DNA from: an uncultured Phycisphaerales bacterium
Lineage (GTDB): Bacteria > Planctomycetota > Phycisphaerae > UBA1845 > CAIVHJ01
Direction of reading: 5' to 3'
DNA length: 37,449 nt
Assembly (NCBI GenBank): GCA_903905665.1
Contig: CAIVHJ010000381.1
Location: forward strand, 1-37,449
Positions within the stretch are counted from its first letter, which is position 1. Every line of letters begins with the position of its first letter. Below, piece after piece: positions 16,089-24,782 of this stretch. The translations under genes were made by a program, and so were the position numbers. A model generated the notes under the pieces. The model saw only the letters and a list, made by a program, of their open reading frames with translations, made no database searches and was not told the DNA's origin.

Positions 16089-16125
16089 TGGGACAGGAGT
16101 CTTTGGGATAGGACTCCTGTCCCAT
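16062..16125 (-). terminator. Intrinsic terminator of the beta-helix gene
   Basis: A 13-bp perfect stem TGGGACAGGAGTC / GACTCCTGTCCCA (16089-16101 and 16112-16124) with a 10-nt loop lies 32 bp after the stop of the 16156-17691 gene. On the minus strand it is followed by T-rich sequence (TCTTTTCTCCCACTTTTTTC). The arms also resemble a dispersed GGGACAGG-type palindrome, so it could be a repeat that doubles as a terminator. Confidence 0.6.
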
Positions 16126-16155
16126 TATGGTTGCATTCCTGCCGGCCTGTCATGC

Positions 16156-17691
16156 TTACGGCAATGGAAGCGCATGACCCGGTGGAAGTTCAATTGACCC
16201 CGCATACATCGGCGCCGGGTCTAATTCGTCTGGTGGAATCAGCATGGGTTGCCATTCATCGGCACCCATGTCCACGCGACCGTCATGCACCCGCGGTTCA
16301 CCGTCAATATCCGTTTCGCCCGGTGATGGAACATACGCCGGATCACCGGCATTCACACATGGGGAATGTCGTTGCAAATGATACCCAACTGCTGCAAACA
16401 ACGGATCGGCATTGATGTTGCCACCACCCCAGGACAAAGTACCGCATTGAACATAAATACCTTCTTGGCCACCTTCAATATCACTATGGTGAACCATCAA
16501 AGTAGAACATCCCATAGTGCTGACATTGATACTGATTTGCGGTGTCCAATCCGGTGTCGGATCGTAAAGATTCTGATTTCCCCAAACCACACTGTCCGCG
16601 ATTGTGCTTTCACCACAACCCAGAATGACCACAAACCCCAATTCTCCAATCGAGAAGCCTTGAGATTGATTATCTGTGATTGTGCAATTTCGGATTTCGG
16701 CTGAATAACCACCGACAAGTAACATGGTCGGTGTTTTCGATATGTTTTGCGAAATCACGTTATCGAAGAATCGAGGGTGTCCACCACTGACCTGGCTGAG
16801 GGCAACCACGCCACCGATCACATTGCGAGAGGTGTTTTCGTTCTCGCGGATCAGGCATGTCGTGATGAGCGGGCTCCCTGAACGAGAATAAATCGCTGCC
16901 GCCGCTTGTGAGACATTATTCTGAATTACACAGCGGGAAATCGTCGGACTGGCTTCCCAGATAAAGACGCCGCCGCCGATTCGGCCCTGGAATGGGTACA
17001 CAGGATGAACGGTCCCGGAACCATGGATCAACGTGAGACCGTCGAGTACAGAATCGGTGCCCTCAGCGTTTCGGAAAGTAACCACACTGCCGCTTTGGTT
17101 ACCGTCGATGATGGTGTGTGCCACAATATCGTCATCTGCAGGAACGGCGCTCTGAACCGTGATGGCCTTCCCAAGGAAATCGACGTTTTCGACATAGGCA
17201 TCTCCGGTGCAGTCGATGCCGACGAAGTTGCGCGGCAAAACGACGACTGTGTCGCCGTCAGCAGCGGCGTCGATGGCGCTCTGGATCGTGCTATAGCCGA
17301 AGGCGCCGTTGCATTCGACCAGCAGGACGTTGCCACGCGACTGCGCCCGAATGTCGTCAATCGCCTGTTGCACTTCCGGCAGGAGATCGACAATCGGTTC
17401 GGGCGACACGTCCCCTGACTGGAGCGGATATGAGGTCAAATCTCCGCTCTCTAACGGTCGCGGTTCTCGGTTCAATCCGAAATCCACATGACCCCCTGCT
17501 TGCGCAGAGGGCTCTGATGGTGCCGGACGCGTCTCTGATGCCTCCATCACTGCGACAGATGCATCCATCGCCGGCTGGGAGATTTTGGTAACAGGATCGG
17601 TTTGTAGTTTCTCCTGCGCCCCCAGCGGGGGATTCAGAGCCGCAACCCAGAACATCAGACCCAACATGGACCATACTTCTTTGCGTTTCAT
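16156..17691 (-). CDS. Secreted right-handed parallel beta-helix protein
   Basis: 511 residues. The N-terminus MKRKEVWSMLGLMFWVAALN then PPLGAQ is a clear Sec signal peptide, with likely cleavage after GAQ. After a low-complexity segment, a CNGAFGYSTIQSAIDAAADG-type stretch marks the usual start of pectate-lyase-like beta-helix proteins. The coils follow with short repeating units (ISRCVIQNN, ITTCLIREN, IRNCTITDN). The C-terminus (INADPLF, SPCVNAGDP, DIDGEPR, DMGADEW) is a pattern I associate with Planctomycetota-type secreted beta-helix proteins. Function is unknown; binding or cleaving polysaccharide at the cell surface is possible. The start is supported by AGGAGG about 9 nt upstream on the minus strand. 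It has its own terminators on both sides, so it is probably monocistronic. Confidence 0.85.
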   Translation of the reverse strand: MKRKEVWSMLGLMFWVAALNPPLGAQEKLQTDPVTKISQPAMDASVAVMEASETRPAPSEPSAQAGGHVDFGLNREPRPLESGDLTSYPLQSGDVSPEPIVDLLPEVQQAIDDIRAQSRGNVLLVECNGAFGYSTIQSAIDAAADGDTVVVLPRNFVGIDCTGDAYVENVDFLGKAITVQSAVPADDDIVAHTIIDGNQSGSVVTFRNAEGTDSVLDGLTLIHGSGTVHPVYPFQGRIGGGVFIWEASPTISRCVIQNNVSQAAAAIYSRSGSPLITTCLIRENENTSRNVIGGVVALSQVSGGHPRFFDNVISQNISKTPTMLLVGGYSAEIRNCTITDNQSQGFSIGELGFVVILGCGESTIADSVVWGNQNLYDPTPDWTPQISINVSTMGCSTLMVHHSDIEGGQEGIYVQCGTLSWGGGNINADPLFAAVGYHLQRHSPCVNAGDPAYVPSPGETDIDGEPRVHDGRVDMGADEWQPMLIPPDELDPAPMYAGSIELPPGHALPLP

Positions 17692-17860
17692 GGCTTGTGC
17701 CTCCTAAAATGGAACCTTTCTGACTGATCGAGAAATCCCATTGATTTCCCATCCATCTATAAAGGCGCAAAAGGAAGCCCAAACAGCTCATGTTTTTTGA
17801 AAAAATTTTACACGCCCTATCTCCTTGAAAACAAAAGACTTGCGAGATTTCTGCCCAATC

Positions 17861-17890
17861 CAATAAAATAAAAACCGACACAGGTTCGGT
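17861..17890 (-). terminator. Intrinsic terminator after the LolA-like gene
   Basis: On the minus strand ACCGA (17890-17886) and TCGGT (17878-17874) form a 5-bp stem with a 7-nt loop, followed directly by TTTTATTTTATTG. It lies about 60 bp beyond the stop of the 17952-18785 gene. The stem is short but the T-tract is strong. Confidence 0.45.
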
Positions 17891-17951
17891 CCTTGGAACT
17901 TCCACCCGCTCTCTCACAGTCGCGGTTCGGAAGCGCAGTCGGAGAAGACAT

Positions 17952-18785
17952 TCATGGTTTTTTCGGGGGGTTCAGAGGTTCGAGTTCGATGGGCCAGGAT
18001 TTTGTTTTGGAGGGAAGTTGGAAGTCGGACATTTTCAGGTCGGAGTTTTTCTTGACATTCGAGAAGACGGCGGATTTTCGGGTGTTTTCTTTTTTGTCGT
18101 GCAGGACCACCCGAATTGGAAGTCCGCAGGCCGTCAGTTTGTCGCTATTGGAGATGAACAATTCGATGCGGGAATACCGTTCGGCGAGGCGGCTGTCGGA
18201 TTTGGGAGTGCAGAGAAGGTGGTCGGTAGATTCGGGATCGTCAGGAGCGGGAGGGGCGAGGACGATGTCGAAGTGTTTTAGGATTTCGTCTTTTTTTTCA
18301 CCGAGCGGCAGAGGGACAGGTCCTTCGCCGAGTTTGAAGGGGTCGCTTTTTTCGCCGGGTGAGGCAAGTTCGCGTTTGACAATGGTGTTGGCGGGTTCCT
18401 TGGCTTCGATCAGCCAGTGACCGTCGAAAACATACCACTGCTGGTTCTTGTGCCGGTTAATGCCATCGTTCCATTCATCAAAGTGGACCATGAAGGCGGA
18501 TTCGGTCGGTGACTTAATCAGAAGGACGTTGCCCTGATAGTTCTGAACTTCGTCGGGATCGTCGGGGTTGATCTTGATGGTTTGCAGAACGGAATAAGCC
18601 ACGTCGGCGCTGAGGTCGCGGAGCTGTGCACCGGCTTGTTCCATTCGATCCAGAACCAGCGAAACATCCTGCACGGGGGGCGTTCGTTCGGTGGTGATTC
18701 CCGCGGCGGGATTTTGGCAGGCGAAGGCCGCCAGTCCGATTGTCCCGAGTATCCACCCTATGGAGTTGAATAGATCGATCGACAT
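17952..18785 (-). CDS. LolA-like / outer-membrane lipoprotein-sorting-type protein
   Basis: 277 residues from the ATG at 18785 (minus-strand AAAGGAC about 9 nt upstream). The longer frame from 18965 has no such support. An N-terminal hydrophobic stretch (FNSIGWILGTIGLAAFACQN, about 6-25) is a signal peptide or lipoprotein signal with a Cys at about 23. The body resembles LolA/LolB-fold proteins: LRDLSADVAYSVLQ helix-strand, YQGNVLLIKSP, WYVFDGHWLIEAKEPANTI, a KHFDIVLAPP helix, and LPIRVVLHDKKEN near the end. Such proteins bind acyl chains in the periplasm; this subfamily's cargo is unknown. It follows the ABC-transporter operon by 216 bp on the same strand. Confidence 0.7.
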   Translation of the reverse strand: MSIDLFNSIGWILGTIGLAAFACQNPAAGITTERTPPVQDVSLVLDRMEQAGAQLRDLSADVAYSVLQTIKINPDDPDEVQNYQGNVLLIKSPTESAFMVHFDEWNDGINRHKNQQWYVFDGHWLIEAKEPANTIVKRELASPGEKSDPFKLGEGPVPLPLGEKKDEILKHFDIVLAPPAPDDPESTDHLLCTPKSDSRLAERYSRIELFISNSDKLTACGLPIRVVLHDKKENTRKSAVFSNVKKNSDLKMSDFQLPSKTKSWPIELEPLNPPKKP

Positions 18786-19001
18786 GAGCAGTGTCCTTTT
18801 TCGCAAGATGCAGGGTCTTGGGATATAGATCGCGACTGACTCTCCCCTGTCCCTCTCTGAGAAGGAAGGGAATAATAGATTCTTCGTTTGATGGTTATAT
18901 CGCAGACTGGCGAAAAAGTCATGCCTGGTCTCAGTCGGGTGTTTGCCGCCTGTGAGATCGTCCACTGAATTACCGATGCAGGAGTCGGCAAGAGAATGAA
19001 T
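18786..19001. other. Spacer between the ABC operon and the LolA-like gene
   Basis: 216 bp with a CCCCTGTCCCTCTCTGAGAA-type pyrimidine/purine hairpin-like stretch near 18842-18870. It is similar in style to the repeat at the right window edge and may serve as a terminator. No gene is seen. Confidence 0.25.
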
Positions 19002-19748
19002 TTATGGTTCCGTACGGCGAACGTAGCATAGCGATCCAATCAGAAATGCAAGCGGGCTTAGAATAAGGCAGGTATAGAGATACCATTCTTCGGCAGGGGC
19101 TTGCCGCGCGGACTCAAAAGGTGGATCCACCACCCAGGCCCAAAACCAGACTCCCATGGAGACAATCAAAGGGGAAGCCAAACCAATACAGGTGTCGATG
19201 GCGGGACTGTTCAAAAAGGAAGAGAACAACCAGGCGACACAGAACATCAATAGGGCCGTGGCGGTCATGTACAACAACGGCGGCGCGATCATATCGGCCA
19301 ATTCGTTAGGCTGAACAGGAAGCCTGCCTTCGGCGGAGAATTTCTGGTAATAAGCGGCTACGATTCCAGCCAGAATCAGTCGGTACAATAAGTAAATGAT
19401 CAGGCAGGTTCCGACGTTGAATATGATTTTGTGTGTCAATGCCGTGCGACGAGAAATCGGCAAATAGGCGAGGAATTCCGCCGAGCGATCATACCGTTCA
19501 CCGGTCAGCGAATATCCTCCCAACAAAGCCCATGTCAGCAACGAAAGACAGCCGCTTCCCATGGTGGGTACCAACCATTTTTCAAGCCAAACTTGCCAAA
19601 CTTGCGGGCCCCAATTGTTGGTCGACCAAAAGAGGTCGCGATAAAGTTCGACGCAAATCACAATCACAAACGGCAAGACGAAGGCCACCACGCCCGCGAT
19701 TAACACCGAACGGTTTTGGCGATATTCCTTCCAGAGCAACGCTTTCAT
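19002..19748 (-). CDS. ABC-2-type transporter permease
   Basis: 248 residues from the ATG at 19748, which overlaps the ATPase stop by 4 bp (ATGA); the longer frame to 19946 overlaps the ATPase gene and is not used. It begins MKALLWKEYRQNRS, the common opening of ABC-2 permeases, then shows about six hydrophobic segments, with the first at about 16-33. The conserved short helix GERYDRSAEFLAYLPISRR lies between segments 2 and 3. It should form the membrane half of the exporter with the upstream ATPase. The cargo is unknown; in YtrA-regulated systems of this kind antimicrobial peptides or drugs are typical (established for the group, inferred here). Confidence 0.85.
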   Translation of the reverse strand: MKALLWKEYRQNRSVLIAGVVAFVLPFVIVICVELYRDLFWSTNNWGPQVWQVWLEKWLVPTMGSGCLSLLTWALLGGYSLTGERYDRSAEFLAYLPISRRTALTHKIIFNVGTCLIIYLLYRLILAGIVAAYYQKFSAEGRLPVQPNELADMIAPPLLYMTATALLMFCVAWLFSSFLNSPAIDTCIGLASPLIVSMGVWFWAWVVDPPFESARQAPAEEWYLYTCLILSPLAFLIGSLCYVRRTEP

Positions 19749-20656
19749 CTCTGTACCCTCCGCCCCTTGATGTAGTCCTTGAAAATGTCTTCCAAGGTCA
19801 GATCGATCACTTCGACGTCCTGCACGGGATTGGTGCTCTTGAGTTGCAAAGGCAGATCGGACGTAAAGTTTCCCACGGTTACCAACCATTCGCGCCCCTG
19901 TACACGCTGCCAAATGGTGTGGGCAGGCGGTTGTTTGGGTTGGCAACCGTCGCGTAAAACACCACGGATGCGTTTGGTTTCTTTCAACAGATTGTCCATG
20001 CTGGAGAGCGTCAGCAGTTCCCCCCGGTCGATAATTCCCACCGTTTGCACCATTCGTTGAACATCGCCCAGCAAATGGCTGGAAAATACCACCGTCCGAT
20101 GCTGGTCCGCCAAATTCGCCATCACTCCTTCCAGAAACTCCTCCCGTGCGATGGGATCCAAACCGCCCATCGGTTCGTCCAGAATCAATACCTCAGGATC
20201 GTGGGCCAGCGCCAATACCAGTGATAATTTGGCCAGCATTCCTTTGGAAAGATGCCTGACTTTTTTGCCGCCCCCCAGATCAAATCGCTTCAGCATCTCG
20301 CCGCACAACGGTTCGTTCCAGGTCGGATAAAATGATCGACAGAAATTAATCGCCTCGCCGACACGCATCCAACGGTGAATAAAGTTTTGCTCCGGCACAT
20401 ATCCGAGTCGTTGTTTGATCGTCTGAGGATGGGAAGAAACATCCAGACCCAGAATGTTCATGCGACCGTTCGTGCACGGCAGGATGCCCATCATCATTTT
20501 CAGCGTGGTGGTCTTTCCGGCGCCGTTGGGACCGATCAGACCGAAGGCGGTTCCTTTGGGAACACAGAAGGACAAATCACGAACCGCCGTCGTGGAGCCA
20601 AAAACTTTGGCGACGTTCTTCAGTTCTATCACTGTGTCTGGTGCTTCCGAAACCAT
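19745..20656 (-). CDS. ABC transporter ATP-binding protein
   Basis: 303 residues. Walker A GPNGAGKTTT at about 38-47, signature LSKGMLAKLSL, Walker B VLILDEPMGGLDP and the H-loop FSSHLL are all present. The signature carries Lys in place of the second Gly, as in several YtrB/EcsA-like exporters. It starts at the TAATG junction with the upstream GntR-family gene (1-bp overlap) and ends in the ATGA overlap with the permease, so the three genes form one translationally coupled operon. The extra C-terminal domain of about 80 residues is usual for this subfamily. Confidence 0.95.
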   Translation of the reverse strand: MVSEAPDTVIELKNVAKVFGSTTAVRDLSFCVPKGTAFGLIGPNGAGKTTTLKMMMGILPCTNGRMNILGLDVSSHPQTIKQRLGYVPEQNFIHRWMRVGEAINFCRSFYPTWNEPLCGEMLKRFDLGGGKKVRHLSKGMLAKLSLVLALAHDPEVLILDEPMGGLDPIAREEFLEGVMANLADQHRTVVFSSHLLGDVQRMVQTVGIIDRGELLTLSSMDNLLKETKRIRGVLRDGCQPKQPPAHTIWQRVQGREWLVTVGNFTSDLPLQLKSTNPVQDVEVIDLTLEDIFKDYIKGRRVQR

Positions 20657-21048
20657 TATGTCCCGCCCCCTTCTCTAACGCCGGAATCACTCATCGCACG
20701 ATCAAAAATTCCTCGAATGGATTCCTCGGAAATATTCGCAGAACGCGCCAAAACAATCCCCTGTGAAAAGGACCCGCGGGCAGCCTGCTCCAGTTGATTT
20801 CGCGCGACCCGTACTCCCTGTTCGGTTACAACGAACCCGACCCCGCGACGCAATTCCACCAAACCCTCCCAATCCAACTCGTCGTACGCACGCTGCACGG
20901 TATTGGGATTGACAACCAGTTCGATCGCCAAGGCCCGGATGGAAGGCAACATTTCACCGGGGCGGTGTATTCCCGCCGCCACCCGGCCGCGAACGTGGTC
21001 GGCGATCTGTTGATAAATAGGCACCGAAGTGTTGGTGTTAATTGACAT
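20656..21048 (-). CDS. YtrA-type GntR-family transcriptional regulator
   Basis: 130 residues, the short length typical of the YtrA subfamily. A winged-HTH at about 10-75 (PIYQQIADHVRGRVAAG, LPSIRALAIELVVNPNTVQR, GVGFVV) is followed by only a short helical dimerisation tail (about 80-120) instead of a large ligand domain. Regulators of this type repress the ABC operon they head and are relieved by cell-envelope stress (established for the group). Overlap TAATG with the ATPase start. A palindromic operator lies on its own promoter, supporting autoregulation. Confidence 0.93.
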   Translation of the reverse strand: MSINTNTSVPIYQQIADHVRGRVAAGIHRPGEMLPSIRALAIELVVNPNTVQRAYDELDWEGLVELRRGVGFVVTEQGVRVARNQLEQAARGSFSQGIVLARSANISEESIRGIFDRAMSDSGVREGGGT

Positions 21049-21071
21049 GCTGGGGAGGCCCGTATCAGACT

Positions 21072-21097
21072 TACTGTATTATATATCTAGTACAGTA
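21072..21097. promoter_or_regulatory. Palindromic operator for the YtrA-type regulator
   Basis: TACTGTA (21072-21078) and TACAGTA (21091-21097) form a perfect 7-bp inverted repeat with a 12-bp spacer. It covers the -10 element and the start region of the regulator's promoter. Position and symmetry fit a dimeric GntR/YtrA site; binding is inferred. Confidence 0.6.
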
Positions 21098-21121
21098 TAA
21101 CACAGAATCAGTGATTGTCAA
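21094..21121 (-). promoter_or_regulatory. Sigma-70 promoter of the ytrA-type/ABC operon
   Basis: On the minus strand TTGACA (21116-21121) and TATACT (21094-21099) are separated by 16 bp. It is a near-consensus promoter, with the operator overlapping its -10, giving a leader of about 40 nt. Confidence 0.6.
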
Positions 21122-21176
21122 GATTGAATCAAAATACGGATGAAAGATGCTTTGTATCTTATTATAGTTTCAGTGA

Positions 21177-21773
21177 TTATATCAATTTGTCGTCTGCGAT
21201 ACGGTCGGTCAGTTCGCGCAGGCTGGTGATGACGAGATCGGCTTGGGACGTGTATTCGACTTCGTGATGGAGTCGGTTGCCCAGCATCAAAATGGGTGTG
21301 GCGCCGGCAGAACGAGCACTCAGCAGGTCGAACAGATAATCGCCGACGACCCAAGCAAATTCGGGGGGGATGTTGAAGTGTTTGCAGATGTCCCAGACGG
21401 GTTGTGGGGAAGGTTTGACGGGGCCGTCATCGCGGGTGTGAATGAAGTCCACGATGAGGTTGTGTCGGGTCAGGACGGTTTGTGTCGATCGGCGGGAATT
21501 GCGAGTGGCGATGGCGGTTTTGATGCGGCGGGCGCGCAGGAATGTCAGGAGTTCGTGTGCGCCGTCGTGAAGGGTGGATTGTTGGGCGGCGACTTCTTCA
21601 TGGCGGTGGAGAATTTCCCAGGCACGGGTTTGTTCATCGGGAGTCATTTTTTCGATGGCTTCGAGAATCGTGCCCTCGATGCCAATTTCGGTGCGAATGG
21701 ACTCGAAGTCCAGAAACGGTTCGGTCAAGGTTCCGTCCATATCGAAAATGATCAGTTTGGGGTGATTTTGCAT
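21177..21773 (-). CDS. HAD-superfamily hydrolase (phosphoglycolate-phosphatase-like)
   Basis: 198 residues from the ATG at 21773; this start puts FDMDGT at residues 10-15, as usual. The upstream frame to 21857 overlaps the divergent comEC start and is not used. Motif I FDMDGTL has nucleophile Asp11 and acid Asp13; motif II is in TAIATRNS; motif III is the Lys of VKPSPQP; motif IV is in VVGDYLFDLLSARSAG. A helical cap lies between motifs I and II. The enzyme should dephosphorylate a small metabolite; the substrate is not evident. It is divergent from comEC with a 70-bp shared upstream region. Confidence 0.9.
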   Translation of the reverse strand: MQNHPKLIIFDMDGTLTEPFLDFESIRTEIGIEGTILEAIEKMTPDEQTRAWEILHRHEEVAAQQSTLHDGAHELLTFLRARRIKTAIATRNSRRSTQTVLTRHNLIVDFIHTRDDGPVKPSPQPVWDICKHFNIPPEFAWVVGDYLFDLLSARSAGATPILMLGNRLHHEVEYTSQADLVITSLRELTDRIADDKLI

Positions 21774-21843
21774 CGAGTTCGTGATCCCATAAAATGACGT
21801 CGGTAGAAATTCGATCCCTTCGTGGTCAAGTTCAGGCTGAAGA

Positions 21844-24585
21844 ATGCCCCCAACCACCTACGAATCATTTTACCTCTGGGAGTTGAGTTACAAAACGGCG
21901 CAGCGTCGCCGTCCCGATCCGCCGGCGCCGTGGGTGTTGTTGGCGGTGGGTCTGATGCTGGGGATTGTCCTCGATGCCCGGTATCCCATTCAGACGCTCG
22001 TGGTGGTGATTTCCTTTCTGACTGCTGGCGGGGTGGCCATATTTTGGGGGCGACGGGGTGTGGTAAGTGCGGTGGCGGTGCTGATTTGCGCCACGGCAGC
22101 CGGGGCGTATCTGTACGACGTGAACTACCGATTTCTTCCTGCCGATCACATTGCACATTTTGTTCGCGACGAGCCGTATCTGACCACGCTGGAAGGGCAG
22201 GTCGTGGCCACGCCGCAGCGGAGCAAGAGTGCTCATCCGTATTTTGGGAAAGGAGGGCCGACGCGCTCGACGTGGGTGTTGTCGGTGGAGAAGGGTTATG
22301 GTCCGCGCGAGGCGACAGTGCTCAGCGGGTTGGTCCGCGTGACGGTGTCGGAGGCGACGTACGATGTTCGAGAGGGGGATCGGGTTCGGGTTTTTGGCGA
22401 GTTGCACGGGACGACGCTTCCGGAGAATCCGGGGCAGTGGAACGCGTCGGAATCTCGTCGATATCAGGGCGTTTATGCAGAGTTGCATGCGTTGTATCCC
22501 GAGGCGGTTGAGAAGTTGTCACCGGCACCGGGAGGTTGGTCGCATCAGTTTTTGGGTCGGGTGCGTCAAGAGGCGCGGACCTTGTTGCTGCATCGGACGT
22601 ACGTGAACCATCCGGCGGAGCGGTCGCTGCTGGCGGCGTTGATCCTGGGTCAGCGGACGGAATTGGATACGAAGTTGATGGAGATATTCCGGTTGACGGG
22701 GACGGCGCACTATTTGGCGCTGAGCGGAGCCAACGTGGGGATGGTGGCGATGTTCATCTGGATGGTGGGGCGGATATTGAAGTGGACGAGGCGGATGACG
22801 GGGGTGGTGGTGCTGGTTGTGTTGCTGGTGTTTTCCATTTTGGTGGAGCCGTGTTCGTCGGTTTGGCGGGCGACGATCATGGCTGGATTTTTCTGTCTGT
22901 CGTTTATTTTGCGGCGGCCGGTGAGCGTGTTGAATAATCTGGCGATGGCGGTGATCGTGCTGTTGCTGTGGAATCCGATGCAGTTATTCGACGCAGGGTT
23001 TCAACTGTCGTTCGTGGTGACGCTGGGTTTGGTGTCGCTGGTGTCGGTTTTGGATTGGCCGCTGCGTTTTGCGCTGGGTTCGGCTGGTCGCTCTTTGCTG
23101 AAGAATTCTCCGGTACCGAGGGATCGGGAATCGGGTTCGTCGTCATCGGGCGGGGTGAACAAAACATTGCCGGTTGAACCGGTCGAAGATCATACATTGC
23201 TGGGGGAAGTGCGAAGTCGGATCGTTCCGGAGATGAAGTTTTTGTTTGTTCGCAATCTGCATTCATACAACCTCGTGTGCGCAGTGTGCTGGCTGGTGGT
23301 GGCGCCGCTCGTGGCATATCACTTTCATCAGTTGTATTTGTACGGTTGGCCGTGCACGTTGATCACGTGGCCGCTGATTACAGTGATCACGGTGCTTGGA
23401 ATGATCAAATTATTGCTGGGGTTGATTTGGCCCGGCAGCGCAATCGTGACGGGATTTCTGCTGGAGGGCGCCACGGGTGTTTTGGTGTGGTTGCTTCGAC
23501 ATTTGGCGATGCTGCCGGCGACCCGCCTTGATGTACCGGTGCCGCCGTTGTGGTGGTTGGCGTTGTATTACGGCTTTTTGGTGTTGGTTTTGATGTGGCG
23601 GAGGCCGGAGTTGTTTCGCGGGGTGATTTCGCAAAGGGGTTCGAATTCAGGTTTGGCTGGGGACTGTTCGGGTGTGCAGGAACGCGGACTCTGGTTGACG
23701 TGGAAGTACCCTGCGGCACTCGGAGCCGTTGTTTTGTTGACGGTGGGGGCGGCGTATTGGCCGCGGAGCGTCACGCAGGAATTTCGGATCACGACGTTGT
23801 CGGTTGGGGCGGGTCATGCGTCGATACTGGAAATGCCCGATGGTTCGGTGTGGCTTTTCGATGCCGGGGCGCAGATGGATTATGACATTGGGCGACTCGT
23901 TGTCGTGCCGGCGTTGCAGTCGCTGAATATTCGACGGATTGATACCGCGCTCGTGAGCCATCCGAATTTTGACCATTATTCGGGTCTGCTGAGCGTGGAT
24001 GATCATGTGCCGATCAGACAGGTTGTGATGACGAATCATTTTCGGCGACTGGCGGGATCGGACGGGGCGGACAAAGTTTTTCTGGATCATCTCCGGGATC
24101 GCGGGATCCCGATTGCGGAAATCAATCGAGACGATGGTACGTGGATTAAATCATTCGAGGGTTCATCGGGCGTGCGACTGGAAGTGCTTTGGCCTCCTTC
24201 GGATTTACCGGAAAATACGGCGTCCAACGACACGGCGCTGGTGGTGCGGTTTTCGTATTCGGGTCACAGCGTGTTGTTTACGGGGGACATCGACCGATCG
24301 GCGGAATCGCAGTTGCTGGATTCGGGTTTGGATTTGCGGGCGGACGTGTTGATGGTGCCGCACCACGGCAGCGTGAATCGGATGACCGGGCGTTTTGTGG
24401 AGGCGGTGGGTCCGAAATACATTGTGATGTCGAGCGACAAGCGCCGGGTGGAGTGGTCCGACGAGTTGGCGGAAATTCTGAAAAACCAGGCGGTATTCAA
24501 CACCGCCGACGTCGGGGCGGTCACGATTCTTTTGTCGCAGCAGGGATTGTCGTTGACGGGGTTCCAGAAAAACCGTTCAGAGTGA
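21844..24585 (+). CDS. comEC: ComEC/Rec2-family DNA-uptake channel
   Basis: 913 residues. There are N-terminal membrane segments (about 30-90), a soluble OB-like region (YLTTLEGQVVATPQ; YDVREGDRVRVFGEL), then the competence domain with LALSGANVGM (where many relatives read SGLHVG) and about eight more hydrophobic segments. The C-terminal third is a metallo-beta-lactamase-like domain: SVGAGHASILEMPDG, WLFDAGA, SHPNFDHYSG, LFTGDIDRSAE and VPHHGS. ComEC brings single-stranded DNA through the inner membrane during natural transformation, and the C-terminal domain is thought to degrade the other strand. The start at 21844 has only weak ribosome-binding support (GAAGA). No other competence genes are in the window. 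Confidence 0.93.
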   Translation: MPPTTYESFYLWELSYKTAQRRRPDPPAPWVLLAVGLMLGIVLDARYPIQTLVVVISFLTAGGVAIFWGRRGVVSAVAVLICATAAGAYLYDVNYRFLPADHIAHFVRDEPYLTTLEGQVVATPQRSKSAHPYFGKGGPTRSTWVLSVEKGYGPREATVLSGLVRVTVSEATYDVREGDRVRVFGELHGTTLPENPGQWNASESRRYQGVYAELHALYPEAVEKLSPAPGGWSHQFLGRVRQEARTLLLHRTYVNHPAERSLLAALILGQRTELDTKLMEIFRLTGTAHYLALSGANVGMVAMFIWMVGRILKWTRRMTGVVVLVVLLVFSILVEPCSSVWRATIMAGFFCLSFILRRPVSVLNNLAMAVIVLLLWNPMQLFDAGFQLSFVVTLGLVSLVSVLDWPLRFALGSAGRSLLKNSPVPRDRESGSSSSGGVNKTLPVEPVEDHTLLGEVRSRIVPEMKFLFVRNLHSYNLVCAVCWLVVAPLVAYHFHQLYLYGWPCTLITWPLITVITVLGMIKLLLGLIWPGSAIVTGFLLEGATGVLVWLLRHLAMLPATRLDVPVPPLWWLALYYGFLVLVLMWRRPELFRGVISQRGSNSGLAGDCSGVQERGLWLTWKYPAALGAVVLLTVGAAYWPRSVTQEFRITTLSVGAGHASILEMPDGSVWLFDAGAQMDYDIGRLVVVPALQSLNIRRIDTALVSHPNFDHYSGLLSVDDHVPIRQVVMTNHFRRLAGSDGADKVFLDHLRDRGIPIAEINRDDGTWIKSFEGSSGVRLEVLWPPSDLPENTASNDTALVVRFSYSGHSVLFTGDIDRSAESQLLDSGLDLRADVLMVPHHGSVNRMTGRFVEAVGPKYIVMSSDKRRVEWSDELAEILKNQAVFNTADVGAVTILLSQQGLSLTGFQKNRSE

Positions 24586-24782
24586 TGATCACGTACCGAA
24601 AAACTCCATCCAAAATCATGAGTAAACGAGCGCGGCAGCGTTGTGTTTTCACAGTCACGAAAACAGCGTGCAAGAAGACGGTGCGATCATGTCTGCCCCC
24701 CCGTTGGTTGCATTCATTTTGGTGGGCAAGCCCACCCTACGAAACTACGAAACTGAAAGGGAGGGGGGTATTGGAATAGGTT
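24586..24782. repeat. Convergent spacer with dispersed palindromic repeat
   Basis: Between comEC and the MMPL gene. GGTGGGC (24721-24727) and GCCCACC (24730-24736) form a 7-bp palindrome within TTTTGGTGGGCAAGCCCACC, followed by CTACG. From memory this string, or its complement starting GTAGGGTGGG, is a widespread intergenic repeat in environmental bacteria (unchecked). It could also terminate transcription from both sides. Confidence 0.4.

Noticed and set aside
21822..22511. Plus-strand frame of 229 codons inside the comEC start region
   Set aside because: Out-of-frame Gly/Arg-rich shadow of comEC.
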